Assembly (NCBI GenBank): GCA_964583095.1
Contig: CAZOVB010000074.1
Span: 1-21,254 of the forward strand
DNA: 21,254 nucleotides
Direction: 5' to 3'
Source of the DNA: CAZOVB01 sp964583095
GTDB taxonomy: Bacteria > Planctomycetota > Phycisphaerae > SM23-33
Made by a program: the position numbers and the translations under genes. The first letter of the stretch is position 1; each line of letters starts with the position of its first letter. The notes beneath the pieces were generated by a model. The model was given only the letters and a program-made list of their open reading frames with translations. It made no database searches and was not told where the DNA came from. This document shows, piece after piece, positions 7,617 through 16,676 of this stretch.

Positions 7617-8636
7617 ATGACACGCGAGACGACAAACCAGACCCGGCAAGGGGCCAGCCTGGTGGACATGGTCAGCGAGACCGCGTCGCAGCGTGACACC
7701 GCGCCGCTGCTTTCGGCTGCGGGGTGGATCAAAATCCTCGTCCTGACCGCGGCGTTCGTCGCCCTGACGTGGTGGCAGTACCGGCAGATGGCCGTCAAGT
7801 GGATCCACGATTCCAACTGGACACACGGATTCGTAATCCCCCTGTTCAGCCTGTTTCTGCTCTACCAGCGGCGCCACGAACTGTTCACCGTTCCCCGAAG
7901 GTCCAACTACCTGGGCCTGGCGGTGATGCTCGCCGGCATGGCCATGATGTTCTACATGTACGCGGTCCTGAGCTTCGGCTACGGGGCGAGGCTGGCCATC
8001 CCCGTCATCCTGCTGGGACTGGTCTGGTTCCAGGCCGGGACCCGGCTGGCCATCCTCACCTGCGTGCCGATCTTCTACCTGATCTTCGCCTTCCCGATGT
8101 CGGACTTCATGTACGAACGCATCGCCCTGCCGCTTCAGAACCTGGCGGCCAAGACCTCTGCAATCCTGCTGACCCTTGCGGGGGTGGGCGTGGATATCGA
8201 CCAGAGCAACATGCAGATCCAGTCGGTCAGCGGCGAGATCTACGATCTGACCGTGGCGGAAGCCTGCAGCGGCGTCCGCTCGCTGATGGCCTTTGCCGCC
8301 CTGGGCGTCGCCTGGGCCTACATCGTGGAAAGACCCCTCTGGCAGCGGATCGTCCTGGTGCTGTCGATCGTTCCCGTCGCGGTCTTCTGCAACATCCTCC
8401 GTGTGACCATCACCTCCTCGATGTACGCGGTGGACAAACCCGAGCTGGGCAAGGACTTCATGCACACCTTCCTGGGAATGCTGATGCTGATCCCCGCAGC
8501 GGGAATCTTCTGGCTGATCAGCCTGGTCCTTTCGGTCATCTTCGTCGAGGAAAAAGACGAGGATGCAGACCAAACCGACAACCCGGAACCAGCCCAGACC
8601 CACCCCTCTCCTTCCTCCGAGGCGGGCAGATCATGA
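7617..8636 (+). CDS. Exosortase family transpeptidase
   Basis: A 339-residue multi-pass membrane protein with about eight hydrophobic segments. Exosortases are membrane cysteine proteases/transpeptidases that cut PEP-CTERM-type C-terminal signals. All three family residues are present: C217 in EACSGVRSL, R262 in NILR and H283 in FMHTFLG. The N-terminal WTHGF motif (68-72) is also typical. A hydrophilic tail (about 310-339, acidic then Pro/Ser-rich) follows the last membrane segment. The start ATG at 7617 has only a short AGG as ribosome binding site. The stop overlaps the next gene's start by four bases (ATGA), indicating translational coupling with the EpsI-like partner. The exosortase subtype cannot be assigned by eye, and no substrate with a sorting signal is visible in the window. 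Confidence 0.93.
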   Translation: MTRETTNQTRQGASLVDMVSETASQRDTAPLLSAAGWIKILVLTAAFVALTWWQYRQMAVKWIHDSNWTHGFVIPLFSLFLLYQRRHELFTVPRRSNYLGLAVMLAGMAMMFYMYAVLSFGYGARLAIPVILLGLVWFQAGTRLAILTCVPIFYLIFAFPMSDFMYERIALPLQNLAAKTSAILLTLAGVGVDIDQSNMQIQSVSGEIYDLTVAEACSGVRSLMAFAALGVAWAYIVERPLWQRIVLVLSIVPVAVFCNILRVTITSSMYAVDKPELGKDFMHTFLGMLMLIPAAGIFWLISLVLSVIFVEEKDEDADQTDNPEPAQTHPSPSSEAGRS

Positions 8637-9535
8637 GCAACGACAAAGCCCAAACGACCCCGGCCTCACCGAAGAGAAGCCCGCTGGCCAAGCTGCTGCG
8701 GGACAAACCGTTTCTCATTGCCACTGTGGTCCTGATGGCCACGGCCGTCCTCTGGGGCATCGCCGTCGAGACCATGGGAATCGTGCTCAACAAAAAGGGC
8801 CTGCCCTGGCCCCCTGGCGGTTCGATCAGCCAGGACTTCCGCCTGCTCTCGCTTCCCAAGAACCACGGCTTTTACAAGATGGTTCCCGGCAGCGACATCC
8901 CGATCCCCAAGAGCACCCTGGAACCGCTCAAGATCGGGTCGACCTTCGACGAAATGCGCTACGACGAAAGAAAGAGCAACTGGTACCTGCGAAGGCAGTA
9001 TTTCGACAGCCGGGCCGACGAAGAAAACCCCTCCCCCTACGACCGGTGGTACCTGGATGTCTATTTCTACAACGGCGGGGCCGACACCGTCCCGCACATC
9101 CCGGAGCGATGCCGGGGCGTAGCGGGTATTACCGGCATCCAGTCGGACCCGGTCGAACTGGCCATCCCTTCCAGGCAACTGCCCGAGGGCTGGAAACATT
9201 GGCCCGACCCGGTCCCCTTCCAACGGGTGATGTTCAACCAGAAGGTGGTCCGGGGCATCCAGCAATACAATCTCCTGCGCTCGGAATATTACATCTTCGT
9301 CGTGAATGGCCAACCCGAGAACGACTGGTGGGACGTTCGCGTCAAGATGAAGAGCGTCTGGATCGAACACTGCTACTTCGCCAAGATCCAATTCGGACCC
9401 ATCGGGGGTGGCGAGATCCAGAGCCCGGAAGAATCGAACCGCCGAGCCCAGGAATTCATCCAAAGCATCCTGCCGGACCTGGTGCGGAACCTTCCGACCG
9501 CCGAAACCGCCGATGCGCTGAACAGCGATTCCTGA
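8633..9535 (+). CDS. Exosortase-associated EpsI-like protein
   Basis: A 300-residue protein with one N-terminal membrane anchor (about 26-47) and a periplasmic domain. It matches the EpsI family (DUF3485) that accompanies exosortases as a fusion or neighbour. The diagnostic segment is HIPERC (155-160), corresponding to the family's HxPxxC-like motif, followed by a soluble beta-rich region. The exact biochemical role of EpsI is not established; it is thought to assist exopolysaccharide assembly or exosortase function. ATG 8633 overlaps the exosortase stop (ATGA), with GAGG at 8619-8622 as ribosome binding site. The open frame upstream to 7724 is an artefact inside the exosortase gene. An 82-base gap without features separates it from the TPR gene. 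Confidence 0.85.
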   Translation: MSNDKAQTTPASPKRSPLAKLLRDKPFLIATVVLMATAVLWGIAVETMGIVLNKKGLPWPPGGSISQDFRLLSLPKNHGFYKMVPGSDIPIPKSTLEPLKIGSTFDEMRYDERKSNWYLRRQYFDSRADEENPSPYDRWYLDVYFYNGGADTVPHIPERCRGVAGITGIQSDPVELAIPSRQLPEGWKHWPDPVPFQRVMFNQKVVRGIQQYNLLRSEYYIFVVNGQPENDWWDVRVKMKSVWIEHCYFAKIQFGPIGGGEIQSPEESNRRAQEFIQSILPDLVRNLPTAETADALNSDS

Positions 9536-9617
9536 TTCCAACGAACTTTTCGCCCCGATAGATCGAAGCAAGCTCGGGAGAACCCTTACCAAATCCCCGA
9601 ACTGTGAGAGTGAGTAA

Positions 9618-12600
9618 ATGGCCAAACGCAAATTGAACCGTACCGCTGTTGCTGTCCTGATCGCCGCAGGCGTCCTGATTATCGCCGGGCTGGCTGCGGG
9701 ATACTACTACCTGAGCCACAAGGACCCGGCCAAGTATGAAGCCGCCGGCGACAAGGCCCTGGCTGCGGGCAACCTGGAAGACGCCCAGGAGCAGTACGGC
9801 CTGGCGATTCGTCGCACCGACAAGGAAGACCTGGCCGGCGAAGAGGGAATCCGCCGCCGATTCAAGTACGCCAATGTCAGCCTTCGCATGGCCAACGAGG
9901 TCGAGGACCTGCCCCTCAACAAGCGAAACGAGCTTCGCGGGGCCCACGGGATCGTGCGACTCCAGAACATCATCATCGACGCCCCGGATCACATGGAAGC
10001 CCGTAAGCGCCTCCTCCAGGCGGTCTGGCCGGACTATCTCGACAGGCTGGGCCAAGTCGGGGATATCAATACCACCTACGACGAGGCCCCGGAAGTCCTC
10101 GAAGAGAACCCCGACCAGCCCGACATCCAGCATCGCTTCGCACGCTCTGCCGCCATCAAGGCCACCAAAGCCCCCGATCCGCAGAAATACGACGCCGAGG
10201 CACGAAAAGCCTTTGCCAAGGCTCTCCAGCTCAAACCCGACGACTACCGTATCTGGGCCAATGCCGCCCAACATGAATTCAACATGGGTCGCTACGACGA
10301 GGCCATCGGCCTGATGGAAAAAGCCCAGCAGCAACTGAAAGACTCCGCCGGAATCCATGTCCGCTACGCCGAGTTGCTTCGGCAACTGGAACGTACCCAG
10401 CAGCAGGTCCTGACCATGGTCCAACTGCGAAGAAGAATCCAGGAGCAGTACGAAAAGGCCTCCAGCTACGAACCCGAAGACTTCCTGGTCCTTCTGCACC
10501 TGGGAGTCTTCCATCGTCAGCAAGGCAGAATCGAAAAGGCCGCCGAACTCTACCAACAGGCCGCCCGGATGGAGCCGACGTCCCATCGGCCCTGGGTACG
10601 ACTTGCCCAGGTCCGTGCCTCGCAGGAGGATAACCAGACCTCCGCCCAGACCTACGAGGACTACATCGCGGTTCTGGGCAAGGGTCTCGAATCCATTCAG
10701 GACCTCCTGGAAAACGGACAGCTCGACATCATCCGAAAGCAGATCGCCCAGCGCAGCGTCCAGAACCTGCACAAGGAGCTGGCCAATGCCTGGTCGGAGA
10801 TGGCCCTGGCGACGACCGATCAGCAGCGCAGCGAAGCCATCGCCAACGCCCGCAAGCACATGGACGCCTTCAAAGAGGAAAATCGGAACGTCGAATTCAC
10901 CGGAGAAGACGCTGCCATCCCCGGCCGACTCGCTTTGGCCCAGCAGGATATCCCACAGGCCGTCAAACACTTCGAAACCGCCTTCGAGAGCCTCCGAAGT
11001 GCAGATCGCAAGGACCTGGGCCGAATCCTGACCCTGGGCAATCGGCTCTTCCGACTCCACCTCGCCCAGCAGTCGCCCACCAAGGCCCGCCAGGTCCTGC
11101 TGTACCTGCGAAGCCTCCCGGAAGTCGGTTCCTCTCGGGGCGTACTGATGATGGAAGCCTACTACGAACGGGCCCAGGGAAACGTTCGCCGGGCCCTTCA
11201 ACTGGCAAAGGCCATCGCCTCCCGCTGGCCGGACTTCACTCCTGCAACACAGATGGTCCAGCAGCTCGATTCGGGCGGCAGAGATATTATCCGCCAGGCC
11301 CAGGACCTCATCGAGGAGCAGAAACAGGAAGAGGCCGTCGCCCTCCTGGAAGAAGCCTACCAACAGGACCCCTCCCAGACGGTGATCTTTGCCACTCTCC
11401 AGCAGGTCTATACCCGAACCGGCCAGAAGGACAAGCTCCTGGCCCTGATCGACCGCGCCATCCAGGCCAATCCCGACGAAAGCCGACTCAAGGTGCTTCG
11501 TAAGATCACCGAAGACCCGGACCGTGAAAAACTCTACCAGTACCAACTGCAGGACCTGACCCAACGGGCCGAGAAAACCGAGGACCCCGAAGAGAAACTC
11601 CAGTTGGACCTGCAACGCTACCAGCTCTTCAAGGTCTTCAAGAAGACCGAGCAAGCCCAGGAGCTGTTGGCCCAACTGCAACAGCAGGCCCCCGAAAACA
11701 CCAAGGTCATCGAGGTCTCCCTCCAGGCTGCATTGGACCGGCAGGACTGGCCCGAGGCGATGCAGTGGGCCAACAAGGCCCAGCAGGCCCAGACGCTCAA
11801 CAATCGCGGTCGCGTCGCCCCGGCCATGGTCCTTAAAGCCCAGGCCCAGGCGCTGCTGCAGGATCAACCCAGCGACTCGGACAAACGCCAGGCCGACCAG
11901 TTGCTCTTCCAGGCCGCCGACCGGTTCGAACGCGCCGCTCGCGAGGGAGTCGCCCCCAAATACTCCCTGACCCAGGCAGGCCTGTGCTACCTCACACTGG
12001 CCCAGCTTCGCCCCGAACAATCCGAAAGCTACATCTCCCAGGCCGACGACAATATCTCCAAGGCCCTGGAACACGACGAGAATTACCCCGACGCCGTCAA
12101 GACCAAGCTCCGCCTGGCCAAGATCAGCAACGACAGTGAAGATGTCCGCACGTGGCTGATCCGCGCCCACCGGGTAGCTCCCAACGATCTGTCCATCGCC
12201 CTGGAATGGATGGCTCTCCAGAGCCGAACCGCCGACCGCGAAGAGATGATCCGCCTGCGAGAGAGCTTCCAGCGACGCGCCGGCGACAACCCGGATTACG
12301 CTTCCAACACGCTCCGCCTGGCCCAGTTGTACGAACAGGCCGGCCGGAAGGAACAGGCCGACACGACCTACCAGCAGTATTTCCAGAACGCACCGGACAA
12401 GCTCCAAGCGTTCGTCGTGGTAGGCCAATACCTCATGCGTTCCGGACAGCGGGACAAGATGCAGGACCTCTATACCCGCTTCATGCGGGCCGCCGGAGAA
12501 GAAGGGGACCTGGCCGTCCGTCTGGCCTACGTGGACGTTGTTCGCCCCACCGACCCGCAGCATGCCCAGGATGTCCTGAACAACATCCTGGAAAACCCCA

Positions 12601-14330
12601 AGTTCACCGATCGTCCCGAACTGCTGGAGATCCGCGCCCGGACCCTCGCCTCCCGAGGCCAGTGGTCCCAGGCGACCCAACTGCTCCAGCAGGCCCTGGA
12701 ACAGGCCGACAACGAGGATGTCCGAACCGGCCTGGGCCGGACGCTCATCACTTACCAGATCAACGCCGGCATGTACGACGAGGCGCGAGATGGCATCGAC
12801 GCCCAGCCCGACGGCACCGACCAGGACCGGGCATGGAAACTGATCATGCGGGCGCACATCCAGCAGGTACAGGCGGCCAAGGCCCGGGACCCGCAGCAGC
12901 AACAACATGTTTCCAGGGCGCGGGAGCTTCTCGAACAGGCTGCAAAGGCCCTGCCCGACCATCCAGGGCCGCTGTTGGCCCTTGCCGAGCTTGAGGAGCA
13001 GTTCGGAGATCTCTACCGGGCCATCGAGGCCGTCGAAAAAGCCCGGGGCATCCAGGAAAGCCCCGCTGTCCTGTTCCGCCTGGCTCAGCTTTACCAGGCC
13101 GGCAACCAGCTCGCCCGGGCCGAGGCGCTCTACCAGACCCAGATCAAATCCAATCCCTCAAAGGAAGCCTACCGCAATCTGCTGGACCTGCAGAAACGTC
13201 GGGGCAACTGGACCGACTTCGACCAGACGGTCAGCGAAGCCATTCGCGTCTTCCCCCAGGAAGTGAACTTCGTCCTCCGCCACGCAAGCAGTTACCAGTC
13301 GAGAATGAACGAAGCCCTGCAGGAAAACCGAACCCGTGTCGCGGCCCGATACCAGCAATCCATGTTCGACAAGCTCAATCAGGCAGTCGAACTGGCCCCG
13401 GAATCCGCGGCTGTCCGGGCCCAGCTTCTGGATGCGTTGCTCGCCTCGGGCCGCGCCGCAGACCTCCTGGAACTCTACCGAAGCAGCATCGAGGATAATT
13501 CCATTCTGAACAGGCACCTTCTGGCCTACAAAGCCACCGCCCTGGCCAAGACCGGCCGAATGGACGAGGCGAAAGAAACCTTCGTCCAGGCGATCGGCCA
13601 GGCCGAGTCGGCCGATCTGGAAACCATCGTGAGCTTGATCGCCCGTTCCTGGCAGGACCGCAGTGCGATGCTCCAGCAACTTCGGGATTGGGTGGGCCTG
13701 CGAGAGGACGACCCGTTCTGGCTCCGCCTGGTGGGCAACGCCCATATGAGATCGCCGGGCATGGATCCCGCCTACGCCCGCAAGCAACTGGAAAAAGCCC
13801 TTCAACTGGCTCCGGAAGGTTCCCAGCTTCAGGCAGCCCTGTACCAGGAACTCGGGATGGCCCTGTACCACCTCGGACAGTTCGATGCGTCGGAGAAGGC
13901 GTATCTCCAGGCCATCGAAATGGGCAACGAGTCGCCCAATCTGCTCAACAACCTGGCGTATCTCTACGCAGAGGACAAGAATCAGCCGGCCAAGGCGCTG
14001 CCCTACGCCCGCCGCGCCGCCCGGATGGCCCCGGAAAACGCCAACATCCTGGACACCTACGCCTGGGCACTGGTCAAGACCGATCAGGCCCAGCAAGCCC
14101 TGGATCCAATGGAGCGGGCAATCCGATTTGCCCAAGACCCCAAGCCGCTTTTGCGGTATCATATGGGTTTGGTATACGAGAAACTCCAGCGGTACCCCGA
14201 GGCCCAGGACCAGTACACCCGGGCGAAAAACGACCCGCGGATCCAGGAGGACCCGAAGGTCAAAAGCCAGGTTGAGCAAGGCCTCCAACGAGTGCAAGAG
14301 AAACAGCGAACCTCCCAGGACAATTCCTGA
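9618..14330 (+). CDS. Giant membrane-anchored TPR protein (PrsT-like)
   Basis: A 1570-residue protein with a basic N terminus and one hydrophobic anchor (about residues 8-32) without lipobox. The rest is almost entirely helical TPR-type repeats. The clearest units are at the C terminus, for example NNLAYLYAEDKNQPAKALPY and YAWALVKTDQAQQAL, the style typical of TPR proteins in PEP-CTERM/exosortase loci such as PrsT. The repeats are conspicuously rich in Gln, and many units are degenerate. It is probably a periplasmic scaffold that holds the polymer export or protein-sorting machinery together; this is inference from family and context. The start has only GAGAG/GTGAG-like sequence upstream. The gene ends 20 bases before the Wzc-like gene. 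Length is above the roughly 900 residues I associate with PrsT-type proteins. Confidence 0.88.
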   Translation: MAKRKLNRTAVAVLIAAGVLIIAGLAAGYYYLSHKDPAKYEAAGDKALAAGNLEDAQEQYGLAIRRTDKEDLAGEEGIRRRFKYANVSLRMANEVEDLPLNKRNELRGAHGIVRLQNIIIDAPDHMEARKRLLQAVWPDYLDRLGQVGDINTTYDEAPEVLEENPDQPDIQHRFARSAAIKATKAPDPQKYDAEARKAFAKALQLKPDDYRIWANAAQHEFNMGRYDEAIGLMEKAQQQLKDSAGIHVRYAELLRQLERTQQQVLTMVQLRRRIQEQYEKASSYEPEDFLVLLHLGVFHRQQGRIEKAAELYQQAARMEPTSHRPWVRLAQVRASQEDNQTSAQTYEDYIAVLGKGLESIQDLLENGQLDIIRKQIAQRSVQNLHKELANAWSEMALATTDQQRSEAIANARKHMDAFKEENRNVEFTGEDAAIPGRLALAQQDIPQAVKHFETAFESLRSADRKDLGRILTLGNRLFRLHLAQQSPTKARQVLLYLRSLPEVGSSRGVLMMEAYYERAQGNVRRALQLAKAIASRWPDFTPATQMVQQLDSGGRDIIRQAQDLIEEQKQEEAVALLEEAYQQDPSQTVIFATLQQVYTRTGQKDKLLALIDRAIQANPDESRLKVLRKITEDPDREKLYQYQLQDLTQRAEKTEDPEEKLQLDLQRYQLFKVFKKTEQAQELLAQLQQQAPENTKVIEVSLQAALDRQDWPEAMQWANKAQQAQTLNNRGRVAPAMVLKAQAQALLQDQPSDSDKRQADQLLFQAADRFERAAREGVAPKYSLTQAGLCYLTLAQLRPEQSESYISQADDNISKALEHDENYPDAVKTKLRLAKISNDSEDVRTWLIRAHRVAPNDLSIALEWMALQSRTADREEMIRLRESFQRRAGDNPDYASNTLRLAQLYEQAGRKEQADTTYQQYFQNAPDKLQAFVVVGQYLMRSGQRDKMQDLYTRFMRAAGEEGDLAVRLAYVDVVRPTDPQHAQDVLNNILENPKFTDRPELLEIRARTLASRGQWSQATQLLQQALEQADNEDVRTGLGRTLITYQINAGMYDEARDGIDAQPDGTDQDRAWKLIMRAHIQQVQAAKARDPQQQQHVSRARELLEQAAKALPDHPGPLLALAELEEQFGDLYRAIEAVEKARGIQESPAVLFRLAQLYQAGNQLARAEALYQTQIKSNPSKEAYRNLLDLQKRRGNWTDFDQTVSEAIRVFPQEVNFVLRHASSYQSRMNEALQENRTRVAARYQQSMFDKLNQAVELAPESAAVRAQLLDALLASGRAADLLELYRSSIEDNSILNRHLLAYKATALAKTGRMDEAKETFVQAIGQAESADLETIVSLIARSWQDRSAMLQQLRDWVGLREDDPFWLRLVGNAHMRSPGMDPAYARKQLEKALQLAPEGSQLQAALYQELGMALYHLGQFDASEKAYLQAIEMGNESPNLLNNLAYLYAEDKNQPAKALPYARRAARMAPENANILDTYAWALVKTDQAQQALDPMERAIRFAQDPKPLLRYHMGLVYEKLQRYPEAQDQYTRAKNDPRIQEDPKVKSQVEQGLQRVQEKQRTSQDNS

Positions 14331-14350
14331 TCCTCACAAGGAGTTCAAAA

Positions 14351-16564
14351 ATGAGGCAACTGCAAACACGAGAAGCGGCCCCGCAGATCGCGCGGTCGGC
14401 TCCCTCCCCCGCCCCGGCCACCACCGGCGGCGGATTTACAGGCAAAGACTTCTTCCGCGTCCTTCGTAAGCGGAAAATCCTGATCGGACTGATCCTCGCG
14501 GTCATCACCGGCCTGTTCGTCGGCGGGACCATCCTCTGGCGTCAGCTCCTGCCCGGGTACAAGGCAGAAGCTTTCGTCCTGGTCCGCATGAACACCCCCA
14601 AGCCGGATGAACCCGATGTGATCTCCTTCGCCAATGTCAACTCCCAGACGCAGGAACACATCCTCAACACCCGCGCACAGGAGATCCTCAGTCCGTCGGT
14701 CATGCAGGCCGCCTCCCGCACCGACGATTTCCAGCAGACCACCTGGTACAAGAAGAACCGCGGGCGCGTCGTTGAAAAGCTCATGGAGGTAGTCAAGGTA
14801 TCGCCCTCGCCCAAATCGCTGTTCATCGTGGTCTCCATGAACGGCTACGGCGAACATTTCAAGGACGACCTGCCCGTTATCGTCAACGAAATCTCCCGGG
14901 CCGCCGTCCAGGCCAGTCTCACCAGCGCCGTGGGCACCACCGACCGGGTACGCAACGCACTCGACGCCGAACAAAAAGAACTTCAGGACGATCTGATCGC
15001 CGCCAAGCGGGAACTCCAGAACGCCAACAATGAAGGCAGCAAGATCGGCGGCTTTACCGACCGGGCCGACCTGCTCAAGCGAGAGATCGCCTCCCGAAGC
15101 GAGAAACTTCTCGAAGCCCAGGTGGAATATGATCGCCTCTCCAGGGCCTTCCGCGAGTATCAGCAACTCCAACAGAACGGCCGGCTTGTCCAATCGGCTG
15201 CGGTGGATACCCGCGTCCAGGCCAACCCCGTCGTCTACAACCTGCGTCTCCAGGCCGACGGACTGGAACGCGAGTATCTCGCCCTCAAGAAGGCCTACGG
15301 CAACAACCACCGGCAGGTCATCGCCACCAAGGCCCGATGGGATACCGCTATGGACCAGCTCCACAGCAAGCAGAGCGAGGTCGAGCAGCGCGAAGCCCAG
15401 GCCCTGCTGGATGAATACGCCATGCTCCAATCCGACGCGCTGAGCTACATCGAGAAGCTGGAAGACGAAGTCGATATCAAGGAAGAGCAGCTCGAGAGCA
15501 TTGCCGGAGAAATGGTCCGCGTGGTCCGACTCGAACAGGATATCGAGAACATGCAGGACCAGTACAACCGCCTCCAGACCACGTTGATGGATTTCAACCT
15601 GATGGCCGGCGAAGGCCGCGTCCTCGAGCCTATGAGCCTCAGCCAGCCGGCCAGAACCCCCGATGAAATCTCCAGCCCACGGTACATGATCATGGTTCCC
15701 CTGGGCGTATTCCTCGGATTGGCCCTGGGCGTGGGCCTGGCCTTCCTGCTGGAGTTCACCGACTCCTCCGTCAAGTCCCCCTCCGACCTGGCCCGACGCG
15801 TCGACCTGCCCCTGCTGGGCATGGTCCCCCACATGGACGATATCGACGACGACATCAAGGACGTTCGCCTCGCCGGCCTGACCAACCCCAACTCGCTGAT
15901 CAGCGAGGCGTTCCGTCAAATCCGGACGAACATCCTCTTCTCCGGGCCGGCCGAAAACCGAAAAACCCTCCTGGTCACCTCCGCATCGCCCGAAGATGGC
16001 CGGAGCACCATCGCGACCAACATCGCCGCAACCATGACCGCCGGTGGCCGAAAGGTGCTCCTCGTCGATGCCAACTTCCGTCAGCCCGCGATCAACCGCC
16101 TGTTCTCCAACTGCCCCGAGGGAGGCCTGAGCAGCGCACTGGTCGGAGAGGGCAAGTGGGAAGATCTCACCGCCGAGGTCGAACCCGGACTCTGGGTCAT
16201 GGGCGCCGGGCCCCTGCCTCCCAACCCGGCTGAGTTGCTCGATTCCGAGCAGATGAAGCAGTTGCTTCGAGACATGGGCGGTCAGTTCGACCAGGTCATC
16301 ATCGACGGCCCGCCCTCGATGGTCGTCACCGACGCGAGCATCCTGGCCGGCCTCAGCGACGGCGTGGTCTTCGTCGTCCGGGCCGGGGACAACACCTACG
16401 GCCTGGTGCAACGATGCCGGGACAACCTCGAACGCGTCGGCGCCCACATCCTCGGTGCGGTGCTCAACGGCGTTCGAGTTTCGGCCGGCGGCTACCTGCG
16501 TCGCAACTACACGACGTTCTACGACTACCACGCACAGGGCAAACTGCCCGCCAAGTCGTCGTAA
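14351..16564 (+). CDS. Wzz/Wzc-like polysaccharide co-polymerase with degenerate BY-kinase domain
   Basis: A 737-residue inner-membrane protein controlling polysaccharide chain length and export. It has a Pro/Ala-rich cytoplasmic start, TM1 (43-63), a periplasmic Wzz region with long coiled coils (about 190-420), TM2 (about 445-468) and a cytoplasmic P-loop domain of the bacterial tyrosine kinase type. Walker A reads ASPEDGRST (545-553) with Arg551 where Lys is expected. Walker A' reads LLVDANFR (570-577) with Asn575 in place of the second Asp. Walker B IIDGPP (650-655) is intact. Four tyrosines (715, 720, 724, 726) form a C-terminal cluster as in autokinases. AAGGAG at 14338-14343 gives a strong ribosome binding site. 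It is the last gene of the operon and is followed by a strong terminator. Export role is firm; kinase activity is doubtful. Confidence 0.92.
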   Translation: MRQLQTREAAPQIARSAPSPAPATTGGGFTGKDFFRVLRKRKILIGLILAVITGLFVGGTILWRQLLPGYKAEAFVLVRMNTPKPDEPDVISFANVNSQTQEHILNTRAQEILSPSVMQAASRTDDFQQTTWYKKNRGRVVEKLMEVVKVSPSPKSLFIVVSMNGYGEHFKDDLPVIVNEISRAAVQASLTSAVGTTDRVRNALDAEQKELQDDLIAAKRELQNANNEGSKIGGFTDRADLLKREIASRSEKLLEAQVEYDRLSRAFREYQQLQQNGRLVQSAAVDTRVQANPVVYNLRLQADGLEREYLALKKAYGNNHRQVIATKARWDTAMDQLHSKQSEVEQREAQALLDEYAMLQSDALSYIEKLEDEVDIKEEQLESIAGEMVRVVRLEQDIENMQDQYNRLQTTLMDFNLMAGEGRVLEPMSLSQPARTPDEISSPRYMIMVPLGVFLGLALGVGLAFLLEFTDSSVKSPSDLARRVDLPLLGMVPHMDDIDDDIKDVRLAGLTNPNSLISEAFRQIRTNILFSGPAENRKTLLVTSASPEDGRSTIATNIAATMTAGGRKVLLVDANFRQPAINRLFSNCPEGGLSSALVGEGKWEDLTAEVEPGLWVMGAGPLPPNPAELLDSEQMKQLLRDMGGQFDQVIIDGPPSMVVTDASILAGLSDGVVFVVRAGDNTYGLVQRCRDNLERVGAHILGAVLNGVRVSAGGYLRRNYTTFYDYHAQGKLPAKSS

Positions 16565-16581
16565 GCACCCCGAGGAAGATC

Positions 16582-16624
16582 AAAAAGGCGGACGCCGGAG
16601 CCAGTCTCCCGCGTCCGCCTTTTT
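16582..16624. terminator. Bidirectional intrinsic terminator
   Basis: AAAAAGGCGGACGC (16582-16595) and GCGTCCGCCTTTTT (16611-16624) form a perfect 14-bp inverted repeat with a 15-base loop. T-runs occur on both strands, so it can end the plus-strand export operon (stop at 16564) and the convergent sulfatase gene (stop at 16677). Confidence 0.93.
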
Positions 16625-16676
16625 CTTGCCCAAGCCCGCCCCGGCTCCCCCCCGACCTCACCGGGCCGGGAGATCT

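Noticed and set aside
9456..12962. 1168-codon open frame on the minus strand
   Set aside because: It lies antisense to the TPR gene and is explained by the high-GC third-position pattern of that gene; the product has no recognisable domain. Similar antisense frames at 1852-4095, 6690-8603 and 14345-16531 were dropped for the same reason.
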